Of a DNA stretch of 64,000 nt, positions 35,428 through 43,853 are shown piece by piece. How positions within the stretch are numbered: the first letter of the stretch is position 1; the number at the start of each line of letters is the position of its first letter. The DNA comes from Corynebacterium renale (lineage in GTDB: Bacteria > Actinomycetota > Actinomycetes > Mycobacteriales > Mycobacteriaceae): assembly GCF_002563965.1 (NCBI RefSeq), contig NZ_PDJF01000001.1, forward strand, positions 2,170,001-2,234,000. Direction: 5' to 3'. The notes under the pieces are model-generated. The model did no database searches. It was not told where the DNA came from and saw nothing but the letters and a program-made list of their open reading frames with translations. The translations under genes and the position numbers were made by a program.

Positions 35428-36921
35428 ATGCCATTTTCTACGCCCACGGAACCCTACCGTCCGGAACTGCATGTGACTGCAGAATCAGGTGTCCTCAACG
35501 CACCGGCAGGTATCCTCATCGACGGTTCTCGGTGGCATATTTTCCACCAATACCGCCCCCTGCACGACGCGCCATATACTCCGGAAACGACGGCACGGTG
35601 GGGCCACCAGGTTTCCGAAGGCAACGGGTTTAGTTGGGAAGAATGCGATGACGTACTTGCCCCCGAAGGCGGCGAGCTTCTTGTCCGCGCCGGGTCGGTA
35701 GTGTCCACGAAGGCTGGGAGTGCTCGCCTCTACTTCACGTCGGTAACCAAAGACGGTTGTTCGGTCCATCTCGCTGAAATTCCCGATTTGGAAGAAACTG
35801 CCGACGAAACCTCGGATGATTGCACCGCTGTGGCCCAGTCTGTGCGACGCATCGGGGCAGTTGTAGATAATTCCACACTCAATGCTGATGGTTCCGCGTC
35901 GGGCCTGAAGGACTTCCGCTCCCCGTGCGTCATCCCCGACTGGGCCAGCACAGATGACCGCGAAGAAGGCCACGAAGGCTGGCTGATGCTCGCCGTCACT
36001 GGGGATTCCGAACACCCCACACTGGCAATGGCCCACTCCGAAGACGGGCTTGATTGGACTATCGACGGCCCCCTCCACTTCTCCGGCACCTCCGGTCTGG
36101 AGGACGAGCAGCGCTTGGTCAGCCCTCGAATCTCGCGTCTGCGCGATGAAGTAGACGGCAAGATTTACGACGTCCTCCTCATCACCGTGGAGCGCGACGG
36201 CATCGACGTTTCCGGGTACCTTGTCGGACGCCTCGAAGGCACCGTGTTTGACGTAGTCCAGCCTTTTACCCGCGTTGACTACGGCCATGACTTCACCCGC
36301 CCGCGCACCGTCTACTACACCCCCGGATCTGCATCCCACGAAGACCGCCACGACCAGACAGCGCTCCTAGGTTTGGTCAACGGGGTTGGCCGCTACGACG
36401 ACCCAGCACAACACCTCTCGCTGCAGAAGGAAGGCTGGGCCAATGCGCTCAGCCTGCCCCGTGTAGCCACTCTCCAGAACCAGTGCCTCTACCAAGTCCC
36501 AGCCCAGAAGCTTATCGACGAAGTCGCCCACACTTCCCACGCTCGTTCGTGGACAGGCGTCTGCGACATCCCCGAAGGCTCTGCCGTTGTCATCTCCTTG
36601 GTCGATGAAAACGGCAACATTGCTGCAACCGTCACTCACAAGGGCACCGTCCTGGAATTGGACCGCTCGATGAACCCGCACCACTCCGGCGACCCAGTAG
36701 CTACCGCTCCCCTATCCGAGGTGGACACCGATAGCCTGGGCATCATTGTGGACGGGTCAGTTGTGGAAGTCTTCGCCGACGGCGGTGCCGTGGCCATGGC
36801 AAGTCGCGTCTACATTGACGGCGAATGCACCGCACTCGAGGTCGATACCCAGGGCGAAGCCAGCATCATCAACTGTTTCGAGCGTTCCGGCCGCTCCCTG
36901 AACTCGCCCCAGAATAATTAA
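35428..36921 (+). CDS. GH32-fold protein lacking all three catalytic acids
   Basis: 497 residues that follow glycoside hydrolase family 32 (invertase/fructanase) throughout the five-blade propeller: RPELHVT, HIFHQYRP, RWGHQVSEGNGFSWEE, LYFTS, then a C-terminal beta-sandwich from about 350. The catalytic positions are changed: the nucleophile block W-M-N-D-P-N-G reads VLNAPAG (Asp to Ala25), the transition-state block R-D-P reads RSP (Ser165), and the acid/base block E-C-P-D reads VSPR (Val231). Hydrolysis by the standard mechanism is therefore not expected. The frame is intact, with normal codon use, so it is not a decayed gene. A binding or regulatory role for fructosides is possible. Its stop overlaps that of the convergent methyltransferase gene. 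Confidence 0.85.
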   Translation: MPFSTPTEPYRPELHVTAESGVLNAPAGILIDGSRWHIFHQYRPLHDAPYTPETTARWGHQVSEGNGFSWEECDDVLAPEGGELLVRAGSVVSTKAGSARLYFTSVTKDGCSVHLAEIPDLEETADETSDDCTAVAQSVRRIGAVVDNSTLNADGSASGLKDFRSPCVIPDWASTDDREEGHEGWLMLAVTGDSEHPTLAMAHSEDGLDWTIDGPLHFSGTSGLEDEQRLVSPRISRLRDEVDGKIYDVLLITVERDGIDVSGYLVGRLEGTVFDVVQPFTRVDYGHDFTRPRTVYYTPGSASHEDRHDQTALLGLVNGVGRYDDPAQHLSLQKEGWANALSLPRVATLQNQCLYQVPAQKLIDEVAHTSHARSWTGVCDIPEGSAVVISLVDENGNIAATVTHKGTVLELDRSMNPHHSGDPVATAPLSEVDTDSLGIIVDGSVVEVFADGGAVAMASRVYIDGECTALEVDTQGEASIINCFERSGRSLNSPQNN

Positions 36922-37784
36922 GCCAACGCTAGGCGCGTGATGGTGGCCCGAGCGGTCACCGTCATCGCCGCTGGCAAATCGGCAATCCGCTCGCGCAGGT
37001 CCTCAGGCTTAATGTGACGCGCTGAAGGGCTCATCCCGATTTGGGCTGCGATTGATTCCTGGTCCAGGTTCATCTCAAATTCAATGTGCTCGGGCTCGCC
37101 CACCGGCTTCAAGAAACCATCGGACTGCTCAATAAGGCGCTCTACCTTACCCTTTTCCACATCAATAATTCCCAGTGGTGCACGCAGTTCAGCAAGGTGG
37201 CCAGGGTCGGCAGTCAACACTACAACCTGACCGCCCGGCTTCAGGACGCGCGCAAATTCTTCGACGTTACGGGGCGCAAAGATCACGGTGATGACGTCTA
37301 CGCTGTGGTCCCGAAGCGGGAGTTTCGCCCACGCATCAGCCACCACTGCTCCCACACGGGGATGGCACTTGGCCAAGTGTTTTGCCGCCGGTACAGAAAC
37401 GTCGAGCCCTACACCTCGCGCCCCCACGATGGAGTCGAGTGTGTGTGAGAGATAGAAACCGGTACCCGCACCTACCTCGACGATGACGGGCGCTTCCACG
37501 TGGGGGTCTTCGGAATCGTCAAGAGCGGTCCCCACAACCTCCGTCACCTTCTCCACGAACGGGCCGAAGTGTCCCTTACCAAGGAATAATTCCCTATTCG
37601 CGATCATCTCGGGGTCATCGCCGGTAAATTTCAAGCCCTTACCGCTAGCAAGGGTGACGTACCCCTGACGGGCAACGTCGTAAGAATGCCCGCTTTCGGA
37701 AACGAGGCGGGCGAAATCATCTTCACCGTGTAGGGCGGTCAGATCAGTAGGGTCAGCAAGAACATCAATGATGTGGGACAGCAT
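36918..37784 (-). CDS. RlmA-like 23S rRNA guanine-N1 methyltransferase
   Basis: 288 residues. A SAM-binding Rossmann domain (VIVEVGAGTGFYL, about 101-113; GLDVS; VVADAWAKLPL) follows an N-terminal segment with GHSYDVARQGYVTLASG, the signature of RlmA/TlrB enzymes that methylate a guanine in 23S rRNA helix 35. These enzymes normally carry a four-Cys zinc finger before that signature; here the N-terminal 35 residues contain no cysteine (ADPTDLTALHGEDDF occupies the place). The phosphate-binding ATRN-like motif is replaced by APRNVEEF, which is the usual RlmA variant. Loss of the finger may alter RNA recognition. Confidence 0.78.
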   Translation of the reverse strand: MLSHIIDVLADPTDLTALHGEDDFARLVSESGHSYDVARQGYVTLASGKGLKFTGDDPEMIANRELFLGKGHFGPFVEKVTEVVGTALDDSEDPHVEAPVIVEVGAGTGFYLSHTLDSIVGARGVGLDVSVPAAKHLAKCHPRVGAVVADAWAKLPLRDHSVDVITVIFAPRNVEEFARVLKPGGQVVVLTADPGHLAELRAPLGIIDVEKGKVERLIEQSDGFLKPVGEPEHIEFEMNLDQESIAAQIGMSPSARHIKPEDLRERIADLPAAMTVTARATITRLALA

Positions 37785-37824
37785 GTTTCTACCCTAGCCT
37801 GCAACCGACGTAGACAAAAAGAGA

Positions 37825-37866
37825 CGTGGTTGCGTTTTCTCCCACATAGGAAAGAACGCAACCACG
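37825..37866. terminator. Strong hairpin between DUF3117 gene and RlmA-like gene
   Basis: CGTGGTTGCGTT (37825-37836) pairs exactly with AACGCAACCACG (37855-37866). It lies after the DUF3117 stop on the minus strand and upstream of the RlmA-like start, so it terminates the gpgS-side transcription unit. Confidence 0.8.
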
Positions 37867-37884
37867 CGTTGAACCGTACGTTTA

Positions 37885-38055
37885 TTAGGCTTCAGCAGCT
37901 TCGGTGAGCAATGCTCCCAATTCTCCGGCTTCCTCGTGCGTGAGTTCGATGACTAAGCGCCCGCCGCCATCCGAGGGGATACGCATAACGATCTTGCGAT
38001 TTTCCTCGACAGCTTCCATCGGTCCGCTACCAGTACGTGGCTTCATCGCTGCCAT
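37885..38055 (-). CDS. DUF3117 small protein
   Basis: 56 residues, starting MAAMKPRTGSGPMEAV with a GGAG ribosome site nine bases upstream of ATG 38055. The sequence MKPRTGSGPMEAVEE...RIPSDGGGRLVIEL is that of DUF3117, a very conserved actinobacterial small protein of unknown function (homologous to Rv1211-type proteins near gpgS in mycobacteria). An ATG 15 bases upstream is in frame but lacks the family N-terminus. Same position relative to gpgS and the DivIVA-like gene as in relatives. Confidence 0.85.
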   Translation of the reverse strand: MAAMKPRTGSGPMEAVEENRKIVMRIPSDGGGRLVIELTHEEAGELGALLTEAAEA

Positions 38056-38130
38056 GTGACCATGCTCCATTCCTGAAATTAATTCCTTGGGTTCAAGCTT
38101 TCTTAACCTATATTAGTCCTTTTTCTCAGA

Positions 38131-38409
38131 TCATGCCCGTGGGTGTGTGCCACGGCTCACATCAAGTTGCTGAAATAGTTCCCCAATAAGAGCATCGACT
38201 TGGTCTTGCCGGTAACCGCGTGGCGCTACTTCCAACTGAACCGCCCCGATATTCCCGGCGCGCACGGCCGCCGCATTCGATTCGATGACTGCATGGTGAT
38301 CATCGAGCTCTGGCAGCGCCTCACCGCGGCCAAAAATACTACCCCACGCCCAGGTCCCCACCAGGACCACAATAATTAATACACAGACCAGAACTACCCA
38401 GGACATCAT
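38131..38409 (-). CDS. Small membrane protein with DivIVA-like C-terminus
   Basis: 92 residues. One N-terminal membrane helix (residues 2-22, SWVVLVCVLIIVVLVGTWAWG) followed by a soluble segment ending in PRGYRQDQVDALIGELFQQL, the DivIVA-type motif G-Y-x3-Q-V-D that binds polar or curved membranes. This arrangement is found in short DivIVA-domain proteins encoded between gpgS and DUF3117 in actinobacteria. Probably linked to polar growth or cell envelope, but no function is established. Confidence 0.75.
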   Translation of the reverse strand: MMSWVVLVCVLIIVVLVGTWAWGSIFGRGEALPELDDHHAVIESNAAAVRAGNIGAVQLEVAPRGYRQDQVDALIGELFQQLDVSRGTHPRA

Positions 38410-38414
38410 GGGCT

Positions 38415-39152
38415 TTACAATACAGTGCCCAGCGCCGGCCGTTCGGGAAGGTCGCTGTCCCACACCCCGGCCCGCCCGAGGATTGTCTGGGCAATAGTCC
38501 TGGCCATGGGCGCAAGGTCCGCGAGGGGTTTGTTGCGGTGGCTTCGTTCGGGGAGGCGAACTTGGGTGATGGCGGCTGGTCCATGGGTGCGCGAGACGTC
38601 GATAAGCAATCCAGCTTCTACGCCATATCCTGAAACGAATGGCAGTTCCAGAGCAGCGGAGCGGCGTAGTGCGTATTCGCCGCCGAGGGGCTGGTCGATG
38701 GTAGCAAGCTCGGGGAAGTACATTCCTAACAATGGTTTTGCGGTGAGTTCGGTGACACGCCCGCCTTCGCCTGCTACTCCCCCGAGGGTGCGTGGGTAAG
38801 TTGCACGTGCCATGACGATGCCCGGTTCGGTGAAAGGGGCTGCGAGTGCGGTCACCATGCCCGGTTGTGGGGCGGTGAGATCGGCGTCCATGAAAACGAC
38901 AACGTCACCGGTGGCGGCTGCGACTCCGCGCCAGAGGGATTCCCCTTTTCCTGGCTGAGTGGGGATTGCGGGCAAGATGTCGCGCCAGTTGAGGACGCTC
39001 GCCCCTGCTTCTTGTGCTTCAGCTGCGGTGCGATCGGTGGAATCGGCGTCGATGACGAGTATTTCGTGAGGAGAGTCGGCCCAGGCTGCTTTCACGACGT
39101 GTGCGACGGTTGCTTCCTCGTTGAGCGCGGGGATGATGACAGAAATTTTCAC
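38415..39152 (-). CDS. gpgS: Glucosyl-3-phosphoglycerate synthase
   Basis: 245-residue family 2/81-type glycosyltransferase (GT-A fold). N-terminal nucleotide-sugar site (VIIPALNEEATV), DADSTDRT, the metal-binding DADL (VVFMDADLTAP), and the acceptor loop GGEYALRR and GYGVEAGLLIDV, matching GpgS of mycobacteria. It transfers glucose from an NDP-sugar to 3-phosphoglycerate, the first step to glucosylglycerate and, in mycobacteria, methylglucose lipopolysaccharide. It is shorter than the about 324-residue M. tuberculosis enzyme, chiefly at the N-terminus. It starts at the base next to the folP2 stop. Confidence 0.85.
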   Translation of the reverse strand: MKISVIIPALNEEATVAHVVKAAWADSPHEILVIDADSTDRTAAEAQEAGASVLNWRDILPAIPTQPGKGESLWRGVAAATGDVVVFMDADLTAPQPGMVTALAAPFTEPGIVMARATYPRTLGGVAGEGGRVTELTAKPLLGMYFPELATIDQPLGGEYALRRSAALELPFVSGYGVEAGLLIDVSRTHGPAAITQVRLPERSHRNKPLADLAPMARTIAQTILGRAGVWDSDLPERPALGTVL

Positions 39153-40016
39153 CTAGACGAGACCTCGCTGTGGTGCTAGAGGTGCGAGCTCACCCTGGAT
39201 GGCGGCTGTCATTTTGAGGACGTCTGCGGTGTGTTCGACCTCGTGGACGCGAAACGCCGCAACCCCGCGCGCCGCGCACCACGCGGTGGCTGCCAACGTG
39301 CCGTTGACGCGCTTTTCCAGGGGCTGGTTCAACGTTTCGCCCACGAAGTCCTTGTTCGACAATGCCATGAGGACCGGCCAACCGGTTGCTACGAGCTCGT
39401 CGACGCGGCGCAGCAGCTCGATGGAATGAAAGGTGTTCTTGCCGAAGTCGTGGGTGGGGTCGATAAACACCAGGTCTTCCGGGACTCCGCAGGTGACAGC
39501 GCGTTCGGCCAAGGCAGTGGTTTCGGTGATGACGTCTGCTACGACGTCGTCGTAATGCACTCGGTGCGGCCGAGTGCGCGGTATAGCACCTCCCGTGTGC
39601 GAGCAGACGTACCCCACGTGGTGTGTGCCGGCGACCTCGACGAGTTCGGGGTCGGCACCCGCCCACGTGTCGTTAATGAGCCCAGCTCCTGCAGCGATTG
39701 CATGCTCCGCGACGGCGGCTCGCCACGTGTCCACGGAGACGGTGACCTCCGGGTAGCGTTCGTGCACTGCCTTAATGAGTGGCACTACACGCTCGATTTC
39801 CATTTCGAGCGTGACTTCTTCGCCGGGGCCGGCTTTGACGCCGCCGACGTCGATAATGCTTGCTCCTGCGGCGACGATTGCATCCACCCGCGCGAGTGCG
39901 GCGTCGTCGGTGAAAGTAGCGCCTTTGTCATAGAAGGAATCCGGCGTCCTATTGACGATCCCCATGATTGCTGGGACCTGCGCGCGCCAGTCGGTCCAAT
40001 GCTCGGTGTATCCCAT
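39153..40016 (-). CDS. folP2: Dihydropteroate synthase paralogue FolP2
   Basis: 287-residue TIM barrel with MGIVNRTPDSFYDKG and IIDVGGVKAGPG, the pterin-synthase signature, and a Lys-x-x-G-type C-terminal end. In mycobacteria the FolP2 encoded beside gpgS does not replace FolP1 as dihydropteroate synthase, and a role in glucosylglycerate-related metabolism has been suspected. The same neighbourhood here supports FolP2 rather than the folate-pathway FolP1. Its start is one base away from the LOG-gene stop and its stop abuts gpgS, so all three are coexpressed. Confidence 0.87.
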   Translation of the reverse strand: MGYTEHWTDWRAQVPAIMGIVNRTPDSFYDKGATFTDDAALARVDAIVAAGASIIDVGGVKAGPGEEVTLEMEIERVVPLIKAVHERYPEVTVSVDTWRAAVAEHAIAAGAGLINDTWAGADPELVEVAGTHHVGYVCSHTGGAIPRTRPHRVHYDDVVADVITETTALAERAVTCGVPEDLVFIDPTHDFGKNTFHSIELLRRVDELVATGWPVLMALSNKDFVGETLNQPLEKRVNGTLAATAWCAARGVAAFRVHEVEHTADVLKMTAAIQGELAPLAPQRGLV

Positions 40017-40825
40017 TAGCGCTGGACCTCAGCATCGCCTTCCTGGGCATGCTTATCGACGACATACTGCACCGCTTCCTCCACTGAATCAGTGAGCAAG
40101 AAGAGTTCCACATCGCGCGCTGCAATCATGCCTTCTGCGACCAAGATATCGTGCATCCAGTCCACCAATGGGCCCCAGAACTTCGTTCCTAAGAGAACAA
40201 TCGGATGGTCGGTGACCTTGCCGGTCTGAACCATGCACAGGGTTTCAAAGAGTTCGTCGAGCGTGCCCATTCCGCCGGGCAGGCAGATGAAGGCCTGGGA
40301 GTACTTCAAAAACATGGTCTTGCGGACAAAGAAGTACCGGAAGTTGACGCCAAGATCTACCCAGTCGTTGATGCGTTGCTCGTGCGGGAGTTCAATGCCT
40401 AGCCCTACGGAAAGTCCGTCTGCTTGGGACGCACCCCGGTTAGGCGCTTCCATCAGGCCTGGGCCTCCGCCAGTAATTACTGCATAACCGGCTTCAGCGA
40501 GACGGCGCCCCAGTTCTAGTCCCCATTCGTAATACGGGTTGCCCTCACGGATTCGAGCGGAACCGAAAACGCTGACGGCCTTAGGAAGATCAGCGAGCGC
40601 GTCGAAACCTGCGACGAATTCGCTTTGGATGCGCAAGATGCGCCATGGGTCGGCATGGATCCAATCGTGATCCGCTGGCATTTCTAGGAGGCGCTGGTCG
40701 TAGGTGGAGGTTTGCCCGCCGCTATCGCGCAACAGGACGGGACCGCGTAAGAATCGGCGCTCAGTATCTTCGCCTGCCGTAGTATCCGGCGTTGCTGCAG
40801 AATCGTTCCTCACCTGTTTGTCCAT
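40016..40825 (-). CDS. LOG-family Rossmann protein (TIGR00730)
   Basis: 269 residues. The nucleotide-binding blocks VSVFGSARI, GGGPGLMEAPNRGA and the diagnostic PGGMGTLDELFE identify the LOG family, which hydrolyses nucleoside monophosphates including cytokinin ribotides. The N-terminal about 60 residues are an extension common in actinobacterial members. In M. tuberculosis the homologue Rv1205 releases cytokinin-type compounds. First gene of the folP2-gpgS-DivIVA-like-DUF3117 cluster; its stop overlaps the folP2 start by one base. Confidence 0.85.
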   Translation of the reverse strand: MDKQVRNDSAATPDTTAGEDTERRFLRGPVLLRDSGGQTSTYDQRLLEMPADHDWIHADPWRILRIQSEFVAGFDALADLPKAVSVFGSARIREGNPYYEWGLELGRRLAEAGYAVITGGGPGLMEAPNRGASQADGLSVGLGIELPHEQRINDWVDLGVNFRYFFVRKTMFLKYSQAFICLPGGMGTLDELFETLCMVQTGKVTDHPIVLLGTKFWGPLVDWMHDILVAEGMIAARDVELFLLTDSVEEAVQYVVDKHAQEGDAEVQR

Positions 40826-40876
40826 GCACTAAAACCTACCCACCTGCCCATAATTTTGCTCAGTTGGCCTTCCCTT

Positions 40877-40915
40877 TGGGATATGCACCACACCCGCGTA
40901 CTAGAGTGTGCAACT
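40877..40915 (+). promoter_or_regulatory. Promoter of the first amino-acid permease
   Basis: TTGGGA (40877-40882) and TACTAG (about 40899-40904) are separated by 16 bases and end about 11 bases before the ATG. No ribosome site intervenes, so the transcript is probably leaderless. Confidence 0.45.
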
Positions 40916-42361
40916 ATGCAACCACGCCGCGCCTCATCATTAAATCCAGGCATCGACCACAGCCTGGATAAACAAAACAGCACGCCAGGAACCGATTCAC
41001 CGGCTGCAGGCCTAGGCCACGGACTGCGCACCCGACACCTCACCATGATGGGGTTGGGCTCCGCTATTGGCGCCGGGCTCTTTTTGGGCACTGGCGTCGG
41101 TATCCGTGCCGCCGGCCCAGCGGTGATTCTGGCCTACCTTATTACAGGCATCATCACCGTATTGATCATGCGGATGCTGGGCGAAATGGTCGCCGCTCGC
41201 CCGTCGTCTGGTTCCTTCTCTCAGTACGCGCACTCGGCCTTTGGCCCGTGGGCTGGATTCTCTGTGGGCTGGCTGTACTGGTTCATGATGGTCATGATCA
41301 TGGGTGCTGAGATGACCGGTGCCGCCGCCATGATGGGCGCATGGTTCGGGGTTGCCCCCTGGGTCCCTGCGCTAATCTGCGTATCGGTTTTGGCGTTGGT
41401 CAACCTGATTTCTGTGCGCGGTTTCGGTGAGTTCGAATTTTGGTTCGCCTTCGTCAAAGTCGCCGTCATTATCGGCTTCCTTATTATTGGTATTCTCCTT
41501 ATATTTGGGCTTCTTCCAGGCCATGAGTTCGTGGGCACTACGTTCTTCCTCAGCGAGGGGTTCATGCCCAATGGCATTTCCGGCGTTGCGGCAGGCCTGC
41601 TAGCAGTCGCGTTTGCTTTCGGCGGCATCGAATTGGTCACCATCGCAGCTGCCGAGTCGGAGGATCCCGAGCGTTCCATCCACACCGCGGTTAATTCCAT
41701 CATCTGGCGCATCGGCGTGTTTTACATCGGATCCGTCCTGGTCATCACGTTCCTTCTGCCCTACGCAGAGATCCAGGGCGCTAATTCCGCCGCCGAATCT
41801 CCCTTCACAATGGTCCTAGAAAAAGCAGGCATCCCGGGTGTTACCGGCATCATGGAAGTGGTCATCGTGATGGCCCTGCTGTCCGCTTTCAACGCCCAGC
41901 TCTACGGCTGCTCCCGCCTCCTGTTCTCCCTGTCCGAGCAGCGCAACGCTCCCCGCTTCTTCCTGAAGACGAACCACCGTGGGGTCCCGACCCGCAGCGT
42001 CTGGTTGGCGGTCATCATGGCATTCCTGTCCGTCGGCTTGCAGTGGCTCAACCCATCAGGTCTTTTGGACTTTCTGCTCAACGCGGTCGGTGGCTGCTTG
42101 GTCGTCATCTGGATCAGCATCATCGCTTCCTATCTGAAACTGCACCCGCAGCTCGAAGCCAACGGCGAAATCACCCACGTGCGCATGTGGGGTTGGCCGT
42201 GGTTGGCGTGGGCTACTCTGCTCGGCGTTCTAGGAATCGTGGCATTGATGCTTGCCGACGACGCCGCCCGCGCCCAAGTCGTCGCAGTCGTGGTTATCTG
42301 CGCCATCATTCTCGTACTCGCGGGGGTAACCTCTTTTACCCAGAGGAAACGCTTAGAATAA
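40916..42361 (+). CDS. Amino-acid permease, APC family, paralogue 1
   Basis: 481 residues, 12 membrane helices. The first helix GLGSAIGAGLFLGTG is the substrate-binding unwound motif of the APC/AAT family (AroP, CycA, GabP group). The hydrophilic N-terminus (about 35 residues) is longer than in the two following paralogues. Probably a proton-coupled importer of neutral or aromatic amino acids; the exact substrate cannot be assigned. In C. glutamicum aroP is found in the comparable position. A 100-base gap with a direct repeat separates it from paralogue 2. Confidence 0.88.
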   Translation: MQPRRASSLNPGIDHSLDKQNSTPGTDSPAAGLGHGLRTRHLTMMGLGSAIGAGLFLGTGVGIRAAGPAVILAYLITGIITVLIMRMLGEMVAARPSSGSFSQYAHSAFGPWAGFSVGWLYWFMMVMIMGAEMTGAAAMMGAWFGVAPWVPALICVSVLALVNLISVRGFGEFEFWFAFVKVAVIIGFLIIGILLIFGLLPGHEFVGTTFFLSEGFMPNGISGVAAGLLAVAFAFGGIELVTIAAAESEDPERSIHTAVNSIIWRIGVFYIGSVLVITFLLPYAEIQGANSAAESPFTMVLEKAGIPGVTGIMEVVIVMALLSAFNAQLYGCSRLLFSLSEQRNAPRFFLKTNHRGVPTRSVWLAVIMAFLSVGLQWLNPSGLLDFLLNAVGGCLVVIWISIIASYLKLHPQLEANGEITHVRMWGWPWLAWATLLGVLGIVALMLADDAARAQVVAVVVICAIILVLAGVTSFTQRKRLE

Positions 42362-42461
42362 ATTAAATGCCCATATTGCGAAATCGCAATCTCACTATGT
42401 ACTACGCCGTGCACGGCACCGAGGAATAGGTGACGTGCACGGCACCCGTGAAGGGACGACC
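42362..42461 (+). repeat. Permease spacer with inverted and direct repeats
   Basis: ATTGCGA-AA-TCGCAAT (42375-42390) is a perfect 7-bp inverted repeat. CGTGCACGGCACC occurs twice in direct orientation, at 42408-42420 and 42434-42446 (26-base period). AAGGGA before the ATG at 42462 is the ribosome site. Possible operator for paralogues 2 and 3, or a weak terminator. Confidence 0.45.
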
Positions 42462-43853
42462 ATGACAACACCAAGCACCGAACGCTTGAGCAGTGGACTG
42501 AAAACCCGCCACCTGACCATGATGGGCCTGGGCTCCGCTATTGGCGCCGGCCTGTTCCTCGGCACAGGCGTCGGTATCCGCGCCGCGGGCCCCGCGGTCC
42601 TCATCGCGTATGTCATCGCCGGAGTGGTGGTGATGGCCATCATGCAGATGCTCGGCGAAATGAGCGCATCACGCCCTGCATCTGGCGCATTCTCTACCTA
42701 CGCCCGCATGGCTTTTGGGCACTGGGCGGGCTTTTCCATGGGTTGGCTCTATTGGTTCATGCTCATCATGGTTCTGGGCGCAGAAATGACTGGCGCAGCA
42801 GCCATCATGGGCGCGTGGTTCGGGGTTGATCCCTGGATCCCCGCCCTGGTGTGCGTTGTTTTCTTCGCTGTCGTGAACCTGCTGCGGGTCAGCGGCTTCG
42901 GCGAATTCGAGTTCTGGTTCTCCTTCATCAAGGTGGCCGTGATCATTGGCTTCCTTATCATCGGCGTCCTGCTCATCTTCGGCCTGCTGCCTGGCCACCC
43001 ATTCGTCGGCACCCAGCACTTTCTCGACGAAGGCTTCATGCCGAACGGATGGCCGGGAATGGCTGCTGGCCTGTTGGCCGTTGCTTTCGCGTTCGGTGGC
43101 ATTGAAATCGTGACAATTGCTGCGGCCGAATCGGAGGATCCAGAGCGTTCCATCCGTGTTGCAGTTCGTTCGGTGATTTGGCGCATCGGCATCTTCTACA
43201 TTGGTTCTGTGCTCGTCATGACGTTCCTTCTCCCCTACTCAGAGATTGACGGCGCCGACACCGCAGCTGAATCGCCATTCACCCAAGTCCTTGCCATGGC
43301 GAACCTCCCCGGAGTGGTTGGCTTCATGGAGGCCGTCATCGTGCTTTCGCTGCTTTCTGCGTTCAACGCACAGATTTACGCTTCATCACGCCTGTGCTAT
43401 TCGCTAGCACTCAAATCGGATGCGCCCAAGGCGTTCCGCAAGATCACAAAAGACAACGTCCCGTTCAATGCCGTTTTACTGTCCATGGTCATGGCGTTCG
43501 TCTCCGTGGGGTTGCAGTGGTGGAATCCGCCAGGACTCCTGGACTTCCTGCTGAATTCGGTAGGCGGCATCATGATCGTTGTCTGGCTCATGATTGCGTC
43601 CAGCTACCTCAAACTGCACCCCGAGCTCATCGCATCGGGTGAACTCAGCGAAGTGCGCGTTAAAGGCTACCCCTGGGTGCCGTGGGCCTCTATCGTGGCG
43701 TTGCTGGCACTCGTGGTTCTCATGTTCTTCGACGATTCCGCACGAGCCCAGATTCTCTCCGTTGCCGTCCTATGCGTTGTCTTGTTCGTCCTATCTGTTA
43801 TCGTCAAGGCTTTTAATGCACGGAAGTCACCTGAGCAGAAAGTAAGCAAGTAA
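42462..43853 (+). CDS. Amino-acid permease, APC family, paralogue 2
   Basis: 463 residues, very similar to its two neighbours over the full length: GLKTRHLTMMGLGS, GVGIRAAGPAV, the FGEFEFWFSFIKVAVIIGFL region and the AAESEDPERSIR segment. ATG 42462 is taken because AAGGGA lies eight bases upstream. Differences from paralogue 1 lie mostly in helix 6 to 8 loops and the C-terminus, the places where substrate choice could differ. The stop TAA is followed immediately by the ATG of paralogue 3 (TAAATG). Confidence 0.88.
   Translation: MTTPSTERLSSGLKTRHLTMMGLGSAIGAGLFLGTGVGIRAAGPAVLIAYVIAGVVVMAIMQMLGEMSASRPASGAFSTYARMAFGHWAGFSMGWLYWFMLIMVLGAEMTGAAAIMGAWFGVDPWIPALVCVVFFAVVNLLRVSGFGEFEFWFSFIKVAVIIGFLIIGVLLIFGLLPGHPFVGTQHFLDEGFMPNGWPGMAAGLLAVAFAFGGIEIVTIAAAESEDPERSIRVAVRSVIWRIGIFYIGSVLVMTFLLPYSEIDGADTAAESPFTQVLAMANLPGVVGFMEAVIVLSLLSAFNAQIYASSRLCYSLALKSDAPKAFRKITKDNVPFNAVLLSMVMAFVSVGLQWWNPPGLLDFLLNSVGGIMIVVWLMIASSYLKLHPELIASGELSEVRVKGYPWVPWASIVALLALVVLMFFDDSARAQILSVAVLCVVLFVLSVIVKAFNARKSPEQKVSK

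Noticed and set aside
35485..36351. Open frame of 288 codons antisense to the GH32-like gene
   Set aside because: The sense frame aligns to GH32 for its whole length, and the antisense product has no known fold or start signal.
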